DNA of 64,000 nucleotides from Aphrocallistes beatrix (lineage: Eukaryota; Porifera; Hexactinellida; Sceptrulophora; Aphrocallistidae), in assembly GCA_963281255.1 (NCBI GenBank), contig OY725499.1:1-64000 (forward strand), read 5' to 3'. The translations under genes and the position numbers were made by a program. The notes under the pieces were generated by a model. That model was not told the DNA's origin. It saw only the letters and a list, made by a program, of their open reading frames with translations, and made no database searches. Positions 13,309 to 22,430 of this stretch are shown piece by piece. How positions within the stretch are numbered: the first letter of the stretch is position 1; every line of letters begins with the position of its first letter.

Positions 13309-14105
13309 CTTCATCATTTCCTGGGTAGTAGGGTACATTATTTTGCAGTTAGGTCAGTAGACTAGGTTAATAAACTTTCAGTGCGCTTTATGAGGTATTC
13401 CAAATTATACCTCCCGTCTAGGTTCAGTTTATCGTTATCGTGCATACCCCTTAGAGGGGTATAGCTAAAAATTGTTGATTCTATTAGGTTTGAATTTTTT
13501 TTTGGGGGGGGGTTAATTATGAGCTTCAAAGTTGTCTGTCCATGTGGTCTCATCAATACATTCGTTAAGATAGGTTAAGGTTCAGCTTAAGGTCGAATAA
13601 GAGAGTAACTCTTCGTTTTCGTTCACGTCTAAAGTTAGGTTATAAGGTCGAATTCGAATATCGTTCAAAATTAAGTTCAGTGTAGGTGTAAGTTCGAATA
13701 CCCTCGTATCGTTTAAAGTTCAGTTAAGTTAAGTTTAAATTAATGTCCGTTTTAGTCATAATTTTACATCCAAATTCAATCGTACTCATTGTTGCATCCT
13801 AAGGGTATTGGGAGGTCCTTAAATGGTGTCAAGGTATAAGTATAGGTATAGTAAGTATACAGTTAGGTTACATAATGAGGGGTCTCTCAATTCGGAGGGG
13901 CTCCGGCCTTGACACCCTCCAATTCTAGCTCAGGTTGGGGAAAGGTACATGAATGCGTCCCAAGTGCATTCACAGTTAGCCACAAAACGGCTGCTGGAAC
14001 CCTGAGGGGTCAACCTGAGTAATTAACTATAGGAACGGGCGGGAGGGAAACATAGAAGGGGCAAACACAGCAGGGGGGTCCACAGTTCGGTGACCGGAGA
14101 GGAAA
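13309..14105. other. Gene-free spacer
   Basis: I see no gene here. Recurrent AGGTT(C/A)AG-like words occur between 13560 and 13760. A separated inverted pair, CTCAGGTTG at about 13930 and CAACCTGAG at about 14012, could form a loose hairpin. There is also a poly-T/poly-G run at 13496-13512. Confidence 0.5.
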
Positions 14106-14124
14106 GGATGGGAGTGGAGCCGCG

Positions 14125-14318
14125 GCGGACTAACACGGATCGCGTCACTACACTGACAGAGGAGCTACACGGACCCCGTTAATACACGGATGGAGGAGCT
14201 ACACGGACTGCGTCACTACACTGATGGAGGAGCTACACGGGCCACGTCGCTACACTGATGGAGGAGCTACACGGAAAAGGACGAGTTACTACACTGATGA
14301 CTGAGCTACGGATCGGTG
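14125..14318. repeat. 36-bp minisatellite
   Basis: About five imperfect units of roughly 36 bp are built on GATGGAGGAGCTACACGG followed by a variable CGTCRCTACACT part. Nothing around it marks it as coding. A polyadenylation-like AATAATAAAG lies about 110 bp downstream, near 14425. Confidence 0.8.
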
Positions 14319-14630
14319 CTGGAGGGTAGAGTGGGATCTAACCGCTGTGATGTAGCCAATTGCTGATGACAATGTGTATTCTATTTTCACATGTACTGTT
14401 TGTATATTACTACTTTGTATCGTAATAATAAAGTGTTATTAAATCAACTAAACTCTGGTCCCAACAAATTCAAATACTCAATACAAATGGTCTTCATAGC
14501 CAATAACACAATAAGGAGAAATATATTCGAGTATACATACTTCAGCTTACTTACCTAGTAACATAAGCGCATCCTGTATCTTAGAACTTTAAATCAGTAT
14601 CATGCGTTATTAGCCCAGCTCATCCGCAAT

Positions 14631-14690
14631 CAGGGCGTAGCCAGTCAACCCGCTCCTGGCCTGCCCTTCCGGCCCTTGGGTATGCCCCTG
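14631..14690. mobile_element. Short hAT-like MITE (60 bp)
   Basis: The ends CAGGGCGTAGCC and GGGTATGCCCCTG are imperfect inverted repeats. The element is flanked by TCCGCAAT and TCCACAAT, an 8-bp target duplication with one mismatch. CAGGG ends with 8-bp duplications are typical of hAT elements. It has no coding capacity. Confidence 0.65.
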
Positions 14691-14912
14691 TCCACAATGA
14701 ATCCGTCTGTTCACTCAGGTTAGGATCGCCTTATTATTAATCATTGCTAATGGTACAATTTGGTACAATTAACAAAAGGTCGCTAGGATTAATTGTAAGA
14801 ATGAATAAAATTTATCTCAACAATCACATTATGTTATTTTCATTATTCATATGTATGCACATAATCAGGAATAGAAGAGCTGATTTACAAACAATCTATC
14901 AACGTATTTATC

Positions 14913-16390
14913 TCATTTATGATTGAATTGGGAGACGAGATACCTCACGTCTTTTATGCGCTCACTGTCCACCCCCTTCATCACGTTCAGATAGCCTCGG
15001 TCCATCACTGCGTCTGCAGTCGAGGTCTTCCGCTCCACTGCCTCCACGCAGTCTCTGCAGTCCGTGCTCTTCACGTAGGAGTACCCGCACTCGCCGATTC
15101 CTTCTCCGAAGTGCCGCTCCTCTCGTACGTACGAGTAGAAATCGTTCACGCTGCTGAGGCTGGAAACTTCATAGGACGGATACTCTACTGTTGCATAGTT
15201 AGGATATTCTGGATGGTCATTGGCCACTTCTTGATAAAGAGACGAGATTTCGCTGATCTATAAAAATAATTGAATAAAAAGCTGTTATAATTGCATGGAA
15301 TCACTAAATAAAATCTAAATGAATCACTACCTTAGCAAACCAGAGTTGGGAGTCTTCAGAGCGCGGAAATTGAATAGTATAAATGTTCTGGGCGTCTGAG
15401 AGACGAACTTTCTTCTTATTCTTGTGTTTCGTCACTTCACAAGTTTCTAGATTCAAAACACGGAGTGGCGCCTGGCCGTTTAATTTGGGGCCGAAAAGCA
15501 AGTAAATATTCTGCAGACAACAGTACAGATTACTGATCTTATTACTTCCAACTTCAAGCGTTACACCGTTGATGGCCAGATCAAATCTACCATCAGAGGA
15601 CATCAAGAATTCGTCTATATCAAACGGTTGCACACCAAATCTATGACAAAAATGATAAACCTGATCATCACCGTTAGGATAGAATGGGAGGTAACCTACT
15701 TCTTCGCTACTAATGTGTCAGTAGCACTCGGAACCAGCGAATTACACGTCAGAGAACTCGAGAGGTTGAACTTCATCTTGAAGCTCCTCTTCGGTTTCAA
15801 ATCGAGTGTGCTGCTCTGTTGCTCGGGAGGGACATTGGAATAGATCGGCGGCGTCGCACTGAGAACTTCACTGGCACTGGCAGAGCGTTTCTAAATATAA
15901 TTTCCTTTATTATCCATGGTCTAGGATGTAGTTTGGAGAAAAAGAAGTGTCAGAAGTGGGATTCGAACCCACGCCCACATTCGTGGACCAGAAAACTCAT
16001 CAGAGCAAGGTAACCTTGAGTCTGGCGCCTTAGACCACTCGGCCATCCTGACAACTGAAATATATTAATTGAATGTATGGCTAAAATCTTACCCTGCGTC
16101 TACCCAAAGTTGGGAATTTTTGCTTTATTGTCTCTGAGATGTTCTGTTTCTCTTTCGGTTTCACTTCTTCATTCTGTAGGACAATTGATTTTATCTGACT
16201 CCACCGCTCCTGCAGTTCTTGCCAGCTCCTCTCGATCCCTTCCTTCTTCTGCTCCAATTCCCCGCGGAATCGCGGAAGGCTGCTCATAAATTCGATTCCC
16301 TCTATCAACAAAAGACTCAATGTTACTTTACAATTGAATGAAAAGATAAATTTGCTCACCTTTCAAGATCGCGAGGGTATCATTCTTCAT
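14913..16390 (-). CDS. PH-domain docking/adaptor-like protein with tyrosine-rich tail
   Basis: Five exons: 16360-16390, 16093-16301, 15700-15890, 15331-15640 and 14913-15257. They join in frame to 361 residues. Residues about 1-80 are charged and helical (coiled-coil-like). The middle is a Ser/Pro-rich linker containing IYSNVPPE. Residues about 148-255 have the length and pattern of a PH domain, ending in the usual D-x-Q-x-W-F. The tail has many tyrosines: YATV, YPSYEV, FYSYV, CGYSYV and RGYLNV. YSNV and YLNV fit the Y-x-N core that GRB2-type SH2 domains bind. I infer a membrane-recruited tyrosine-phosphorylated adaptor, loosely like SKAP or DOK/GAB proteins, but no SH3, SH2 or PTB domain is present. 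The third intron side (15891-16092) contains a tRNA gene. Confidence 0.72.
15948..16052 (-). tRNA. tRNA-Leu(CAA) with an anticodon-loop intron
   Basis: On the minus strand the sequence starts GTCAGGATGGCCGAGTGGTC and ends in TTCTGAC plus discriminator A. The acceptor stem pairs over 7 bp with one G-U. The T arm is GTGGG-TTCGAAT-CCCAC. The anticodon stem is CCAGA/TCTGG with loop CT-CAA-G, and about 21 extra bases follow position 37, which is where eukaryotic tRNA introns sit. A long variable arm fits a type II tRNA-Leu. The gene lies inside a 202-bp intron (15891-16092) of the PH-domain gene, on the same strand. Confidence 0.95.
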
Positions 16391-16717
16391 TGTTTCTCCG
16401 TCCATTCCAGTTCAAAGTTAGATAATGGTCTCCACACATTCACACATTTATACAGACAGTTTGATACGGATGGAGAGCATAATCAAGTCAGATTTTGCCT
16501 GCTCTGAGCATATAATATTACCCATAAAGCTGAACTGTGATGCTAAGATGGGAGATATAGAATATCATTACGCGTATTGCACAAGGAGGGACTGACCCGA
16601 GTGCTGATAACAGGATAATGAGTTCGGTTACAACAGGATAAGTAATTGAATGCAAAATAATACAAATTGTCAGAAAATATGTACAACAGATAAAAGCTGG
16701 CATCAAAAAATTCAAAG
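16391..16717. other. Intergenic spacer
   Basis: I see no gene or repeat here. It separates the 3' end of the BTB-PDZ gene (stop at 16718) from the start of the PH-domain gene (16390) and should hold the 3' UTR of the first and the promoter of the second. Confidence 0.5.
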
Positions 16718-19395
16718 CTAGTCGCTCACAAGTTCGTTGTCAGAGACGTCATCCCAGCTCGTCATCGTAGTTCTGTTCTCCGCCGTCTCCGTCTGCGGAG
16801 GAGCTTCGAGCGGCTGAAGCAGGGAGGCGGGAACTGAGAGAATTGGGTCGTCGGGTTTGGGTGCAAGCCGCGAGTAGGGATTGGTGTCATCCTCCGCAAT
16901 GACTGGAAGAGCGGCCTCTTCGGACGGGACCTCGGGGTCCTCTCCGTTGCTGGGGATCACTTCCTCGCTCTCGATGAAGGAGAGTCCGTAGCTCCCTCTG
17001 TCCTCTGACAGCCGACTGTCCGCGGGGAACACGTTGAAGCTTGTGCGCACTGCGGGCGTCGGTTTGTGTCCCATTTCCGGTTTGTGTCGCGGGAGATTGA
17101 TCGAGGTGTTGGCCCTCATCCGCACTCGGGGCCTCGGGGGGGCAGGAGGGTTCCCGGGCGCCAGGAGGTCGGGAACGAAGTTGAGATAGCTCGGCTCGAG
17201 CTCCAGGCGGCGGTCGGCGAGCAGCAGGTGCAGCTGCTCCCCCGAGCACATGATGACGCTGTTCCCCTGCCGCCCACTCACCGTGCCCTGCGAGAAGTTG
17301 GTCGCGTTGATGTGGATCACGGACAGGCCCACCTCAATGCGTCCGTCCCTGGCCGCGGCGCCCTCGGGCAGGACGCGGGCGATCACGACGTCCGTCAGGT
17401 CCTCGCCCAGCTCCTGCCCGCCCAGCTCAATCCCGAACGTCTCGTGCTCCTGTCTGCTCAGCGTCACGTCCCGCAGCCCCAGCAGCAGCGGCTCGTGCCG
17501 GATCATCAGACGGACGGGGTCCGGACAGATGCTCAGCAGCTGGATGACGTCAGAGTGCGCCGCCTGGTCCAGAGAGATCCCGTTGATGGCGAGGATGCGG
17601 TCCCCCACCTGGATGTCCGGGTACCTACACACACTCACTCATTCCGGCTCAGCGCTCAGCGTCGGGGCGAGCCGAGTCTAACGCACCTGTGCGCCGCGCC
17701 GAAGGGCTGGATCTCTGTGATGTAGATCCCGGGCGTGTCCTCGCGCCGCAAGACGTGCGTTGGTCTGTCCACCCCGCCGAGCAGCTTGATCCCCAGCAGA
17801 CCGCCGCCCCTGAACACGTCCACCACCTGGCTGCTGTAGACCAGCGGCTTCTCCTTGTAGAGCACCGTGCCCTTGCAGCCCCGCTTGGTGGGCACAGGGG
17901 GCAGCGACTCCTGTCCTTCTTTCAGATGGTTCTTCTTCTTCACGGCGGCCTCCACGCGCTGGATGGCATCCTGGTAGTTCGCGAGGCGCGGATCCAACAG
18001 GACCGAGTCCAGGAACTCTGACTTCATCTTGTGGAATCGGATCTGAGGGAAGAGCAGTGAGGTCTGTGCTAGTCTCTGCTTCGGGTCTTCTCCCACCCAC
18101 TGCATCAAGATCTCGTACATAACCTACAAACAGCATCAGTGAATTAATGAGGAAATTCATAAGAACTATTACCATATATGGTCATGTATAAGGATCATTA
18201 CCATATATGGTAATGTATAAGGACCTATATCATAGGTGCGCTCAATAACGTAAGAACAACATTTATAATTAATTCAACAATTCGTATTCGATGACTGTTG
18301 ATTGTCGCTCACCTCTTCTCCCTCCAGAGCTATCCGCTCGATCTGGATGAGCTCGAGCAGCTCGGGAGCGGAGAGCATCAAGAAGTCCTTCTCCTTGCTG
18401 GCCAGCACGAAGTTCTGCCTCAGGAACTCCTCCGCGATCAAAACCAGCGCTCTGCACTCGAACTCCTTCGCCAGTCTGCGCACGCGGACGCAGTTGCCAG
18501 GAGAGAGGATCTGGAACATGAAGCGGTTGCAGGTCTCGAAGAGGGAAGGGAAGTTCATAAGCCGCGCGGCGCTGAACAGTCCGAACACGTTCTGGTCCGT
18601 GATCTGAATCCGGCCGGTGTATATGTAGCCGAGCATCAGGCGGAAGCTGGTGGCGTCGATGTCTTCTATCTCGATCGCGTCCTGGCTGTAAGGCTCCGAG
18701 AATTCTCCGATGAACATTCCTAGCACAACGCACCTAACGCCCGCACTACGCGTATGGAATGCGCGAGTTCTTACCTTCGAAGTAAGTGCTGGAGCCGGTC
18801 AGGATGTTCCGGTGCGCGTGCAGCTCAGTGTCGGACAAGCGGAACAAGACGTCGCAGAACTCGCCCTGCTCCCGCAGAGAGTTGAGGTACTCCAGCGCGT
18901 AGAGGCAGTGCGAGGGGTCTACCAGCTCGATCAGCTTCTGCTGCTGATGCGTGACTACCTACAACACTGTTTCATTACTGTGCCACGAAGCTACCAAGCT
19001 ACCAAGCTATGGAGCTATGGAGCTGCACTGCAGAATTTGCATTGTCACACTATTATACAATAAAATTAGCAGTTTCATGTGGAAAATGTTGCAATATTTA
19101 TCGCTCACACCTGTGGAGAAAGTGTGCCGAGAAAAGCAGATTGCGAGGCAGTTTCCGTTGCGCTGCAGTTGGTGTTGCTGTTGGGGGAAAGTTTGTTGTG
19201 CGACTGTGAGAGTGGGTGGCTGTGTCCCACGCTGGCCGAGCGGTTGAACGGCGACACAGATTGCAGTAGCGAGGACATCCTCTTGCTGGGGAGGTGCTCG
19301 ATCACGAAATCGGGGCTGGAGGAGGGGGCAGGGGGGAGGAATGATCCGGAGCCGAACGGAAGTTTCGGGATTAAGTTCTTGATGCGCTTACTCAT
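16718..19395 (-). CDS. BTB-BACK-PDZ-PDZ protein (novel-looking architecture)
   Basis: Exons 19111-19395, 18775-18958, 18313-18719, 17687-18123 and 16718-17624 join in frame to 739 residues. Residues 1-95 are a Ser-rich leader. Residues about 105-235 are a BTB domain (L-x-x-G-E-F-C-D-V-x-F, HRNILTGSSTYF). A BACK domain follows, to about 360 (VLIAEEFL, ELLELI, VMYEILMQWV). BTB-BACK proteins normally continue into Kelch repeats and serve as CUL3 ubiquitin-ligase adaptors. Here there are instead two PDZ domains: about 390-470 (GLLGIKLLGG, GDRILAINGIS) and about 480-580 (FGIELGG, ARDGRIEVGLSVIHIN). A disordered Pro/Glu-rich tail ends the protein. The exon joins are phase-consistent and BACK runs directly into PDZ1 within one exon (17687-18123), so this is not a gene-model fusion. 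The inferred role is a CUL3 adaptor recognising C-terminal PDZ ligands. Confidence 0.88.
18165..18238. repeat. Two units of the CCATATATGG palindromic repeat
   Basis: Two tandem units of about 33 bp contain TTACCATATATGG followed by TMATGTATAAGGA. They sit in an intron of the BTB-PDZ gene. The same unit occurs near 23160-23250, 43629, 50640-50830 and 53050. Confidence 0.8.
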
Positions 19396-19459
19396 GTCTG
19401 CCAGGCACAGTTGAGCGCTGATTCGTTGGTGGTTTCACTACACTAAACTAGCTCAACCT

Positions 19460-19477
19460 ACGTCACACGTGACGTCA
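19460..19477. promoter_or_regulatory. Paired CRE-like bZIP sites
   Basis: TACGTCA is followed by a full palindromic TGACGTCA, with the two half-arms ACGTCAC and GTGACGT arranged as an inverted repeat around AC. They lie about 65 bp upstream of the BTB-PDZ start codon and about 760 bp upstream of the divergent bZIP gene. TGACGTCA is the consensus CREB/ATF site. Use in this genome is inferred from motif and position only. Confidence 0.5.
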
Positions 19478-19499
19478 GACAGAAATAATGCAACTAAGT

Positions 19500-20135
19500 G
19501 TTTGTTGATTTATTATTAAATTAACGAAAAGCTCATCTTACGCTGATCAAACTGAAAGGATGAAATGGACAAATCAGTTATTGTAGCTACAAATTAGAAG
19601 TTACCACATTCAAATATTTGGTCTTGACGCACACGAATTGCTGCGATCAATTTATTGATGCAACAGGATAAAAGGGATACGAGCAGTTGGAACATCACTT
19701 GCATACTATGTTGAACAAAATCTGCTGAGGAATAAGTTAAAAATAAATATCACAAAAGCTACAAATTCAGAGCAAGCAACGTCAGCATTATACTAACGCA
19801 TTAACTGCGAGTGAGAGCTGATGTTTATATTAATTAAGTTGAAAGTAATACTAAAACGAGCGATGTGCAATTTGAAACAATGATACGAGACTTTTACAGA
19901 TGAGGCAATCAGTGCATTAGTAAACAAAGAAGTGTTACACAATGAGTGGGGCGTAGCGGCGTAGGTGCAGAGCAGTGGACTAAAAATGATTAACTGTTAA
20001 TCTAATTTTAGCTCTTAATTAACGCTTGTTGTGCAAGGGTGGATTTTCTTATTAAAGTGATTGGATTTCGAAAGTTACTCAACTTTTCAAGCGTCAAATA
20101 CTAAAGAATGATGAAGCGAGCTTGACACACATAAA
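19500..20135. other. AT-rich divergent promoter region
   Basis: This is the rest of the spacer between the BTB-PDZ gene (minus) and the bZIP gene (plus). It is AT-rich with no ORF, transposon end or tandem repeat that I could recognise. Confidence 0.5.
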
Positions 20136-20141
20136 TAGCTC

Positions 20142-20148
20142 TATAAAA
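20142..20148 (+). promoter_or_regulatory. TATA box of the intronless bZIP gene
   Basis: TATAAAA lies 89 bp upstream of the ATG at 20237, in the right orientation. With no intron in the gene and a short 5' leader, this is a plausible core promoter. Confidence 0.55.
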
Positions 20149-20236
20149 AGCAGAAAATAGCAAAGAAACTAGAATTCAAAAGCTCGGAATAAATTTAGTT
20201 CTTCACATTTCAATCTAAGTTATATTTCGAGTGAAA

Positions 20237-20773
20237 ATGGACTCTCCAACCACACCTACCACCCCACGCAGCAGCTGCACATTTTTCGAGGCATACGGCC
20301 TCTGCGCTACACTCTACGACCCGATGGGTCTCCCACTGAGCCCTGTCACCCCAGTGTCCCCCTTGACACCCAGCACACCCTCCGACATCCAACAAGAAGT
20401 CTGCATCCGCAAGTGCAACTCCATCTCTGCCATTCTGAAGGACAACTGGATGGAACTGATCTTCAAGGTCGGCTTCCCGCACTTGATCTCTCAGGAGAAG
20501 CTGGTGCACAGCTTCTCGCTGCAGGAGCTGAACGCGATCCTGGCGCAGGGGGACCTGCTGCCCGAGGAGAGGGACGAGATCAAGCGGATCCGCTGCAAGG
20601 CCAGGAACAACAAGGCCGCCAAGAGCCTGAGACAGAAGTACAAGGAGCAAGATCAGACACTCGTCCAAGACGTCTCCGCACTCCGCAAGTGCAAGGGCGA
20701 ACTGGAGAAGGAGAAGGAAGATATCATCAGAGAAATTTCCCAGCTGAAAGCTTTGGGTGTTCAAAAAAGCTAG
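20237..20773 (+). CDS. Small intronless bZIP transcription factor (CNC/Maf-like)
   Basis: Single exon, 178 residues, starting at the ATG at 20237. Residues 1-60 are rich in TP and SP pairs, which are candidate proline-directed phosphosites. Residues about 90-125 form a helix (FSLQELNAIL, LLPEERDEI) resembling the extended homology region that precedes the basic region in Maf and CNC proteins. The basic region has the invariant N-x-x-A-A-x-x-x-R spacing as NNKAAKSLR, with Leu where Cys/Ser is common. A short leucine zipper with heptads follows to residue 175. The second bZIP gene (27197-29073) shares the LNAI and EER motifs, so the two are related. It is the only confident plus-strand gene in the window. 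It may be a small dimer partner, as small Mafs are, but it is not a close Maf. Confidence 0.85.
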   Translation: MDSPTTPTTPRSSCTFFEAYGLCATLYDPMGLPLSPVTPVSPLTPSTPSDIQQEVCIRKCNSISAILKDNWMELIFKVGFPHLISQEKLVHSFSLQELNAILAQGDLLPEERDEIKRIRCKARNNKAAKSLRQKYKEQDQTLVQDVSALRKCKGELEKEKEDIIREISQLKALGVQKS

Positions 20774-20977
20774 AAGACTGCGCAACTGGAATTTAGTTTT
20801 GATTGTTCCCTGCACCTTGCCTGTTCCCTACAAATTGCTTAAAGCGCGCGCTGAATTAAATTATTTGTTAATGTATGTGTGACTTGATTAAAAATGCTTA
20901 TTTACATAAGAGCCATCCAATATACACACATCGTGACAAATCTACATTAAAGACACGGGACAGAAAGGAGGCGGGTT

Positions 20978-22189
20978 TCAGGGTGTGTGAGTGTTGGTCT
21001 TGTTGTGCGTGATCTTCCATTTAAGCAGAGTAATCCAGTCCTTGGCTTCTGCGTCTGAGTTGGCGACGAACAAGTACGTCCTGTTGGCAGTGACGAGGGA
21101 GAAGCAGTGCTGCTTCCCGTTCCTCTCCATTTCGCACTTGGACGCAGCGTTGAGGTCGATCTTGCGGATGGGCTTGGAGTCGCCTTTGTGGTCGTAGTAG
21201 GAGAGTTGCATCTTGAGACAGACGAACCAGCGCAGCTTCCAGTTCTTGTGCAGCTTCCCTATCTTGGTGAGGTAGCCCTCCTTGGACGCGATGCTGAGGG
21301 ACCCCGGAGAGGCCAAGGAAGACCCGTCCAGAGTTTCGTTGTCTTCTGTGGATTTCCACTCGGCGTGCACCTACAAAGCAGCTTTGCTAAGAATGTTGCA
21401 TTTGAGAGAAACTGCATACTGAGTAGATCTAATTTAAGACTACAGTGCGATTTTGGGGGTTTATCAGGCATTGCACAGTACTTGAGTTCATTCTTAATTG
21501 ATTGCTTCAGGATTGCAACAGTAGACTTCGTCCCACTCAATATTACTGCAATTTGCCCAGGCTTTGGAGCATAGTAGATTAGTACACAAATGCAAACACC
21601 ACTCACTTTAATCTCGTCGTAGATGCTTCCTTCGTCGACTGAGCGTGGGTACGGATGCTTGAGCATAGTCAGCACTCCGGAGTCGCCCCCGATCACAGGG
21701 AAGTTGGAGAAATGATCCAACAGTTCGTCCACCGTCGCGAAGCTCCCCATCCCGAAGTTGAACTTGTCTCCGTTCCAGGAGATCTCGTAGTGCTTCACGG
21801 ACTGGAAGCAGCGCACGGAGAGAGCGAGTTTCAACGCTTCGCGGTTGCTAGCGGTGCTCGTCCTGAACAGATAGCTCCCTACCTACACACAGCGGCCTTC
21901 AAAGCTGTCCTCGCCCACCGCAAGGCCTACTCACACCTACCTGTCCGTTCTCAAGCAGCACGCACTCCGCGATGTGTCGGGACATGCCGGGGTGGAAGAA
22001 GTTGACTTTCCGTCTCATCTCCTCCAGCATCTGCAGTCTTGCCTCCTCAATTCCCTGGGGCGGCTCCTCCCTCAGGATTTCATGCTGATTCGTCATGGAG
22101 ATGAACTCAGGTGTGAAGTGGGACTCGACCTTCGGGGTCATGCTCACCCTGTTAAACGCTGTAATCTCATTTTCCATTCTACACGCCAT
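20978..22189 (-). CDS. DAPP1: DAPP1 (Bam32/PHISH) SH2-PH adaptor
   Basis: Exons 21941-22189, 21607-21882 and 20978-21370 join to 305 residues (human DAPP1 is 280). An N-terminal SH2 domain spans about 60-165: HPGMSRHIAE, then SYLFRTS, which keeps the phosphotyrosine-binding Arg. It is followed by LKHPYPRSVDEGSIYDEI, closely matching the human segment with the regulatory tyrosine. A PH domain spans about 205-300 and begins KEGYLTKIGKLHKNWKLRWF, carrying the K-x-G-x-L and K-x-R-W-F residues that bind PI(3,4,5)P3/PI(3,4)P2. DAPP1 links PI3K output and tyrosine kinases at the plasma membrane. The ATG at 22189 is preceded within 10 bp by a CAG that looks like a splice acceptor; an alternative ATG lies at 22177. 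Confidence 0.93.
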
Positions 22190-22430
22190 TCTCTACTGTA
22201 CAGAATTGAACTGCACTTCTCATATGAGACTATAGTTATAGTAGCATTGAAACTTGGGCGGATAAATTGTTAGTTCACCTCAATTCTCAGTAATTTCAAT
22301 GATATAATGACAAATCCAGTTTAAAGGTAATTTAATAAAACAAAGATCAACAGATTGCACATGAATATTCTACAATTAAAAGGTTGATACATACAAAAGA
22401 TTACATCAGTCCTTCTGTACATAAATTCAG

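Noticed and set aside
13880-14460. Possible LTR-type retroelement remnant ending in a polyadenylation-like signal
   Set aside because: No paired terminal repeats, no recognisable retroelement domain and no target duplication. The evidence is too thin for a call.
17066-17725. Long plus-strand frame opposite the BTB-PDZ exons
   Set aside because: Antisense shadow of GC-rich coding exons, with low-complexity Arg/Gln/Val-rich translation. The same applies to 35886-36632, 37227-37781, 18298-18723, 27161-27724 and 41176-41820.
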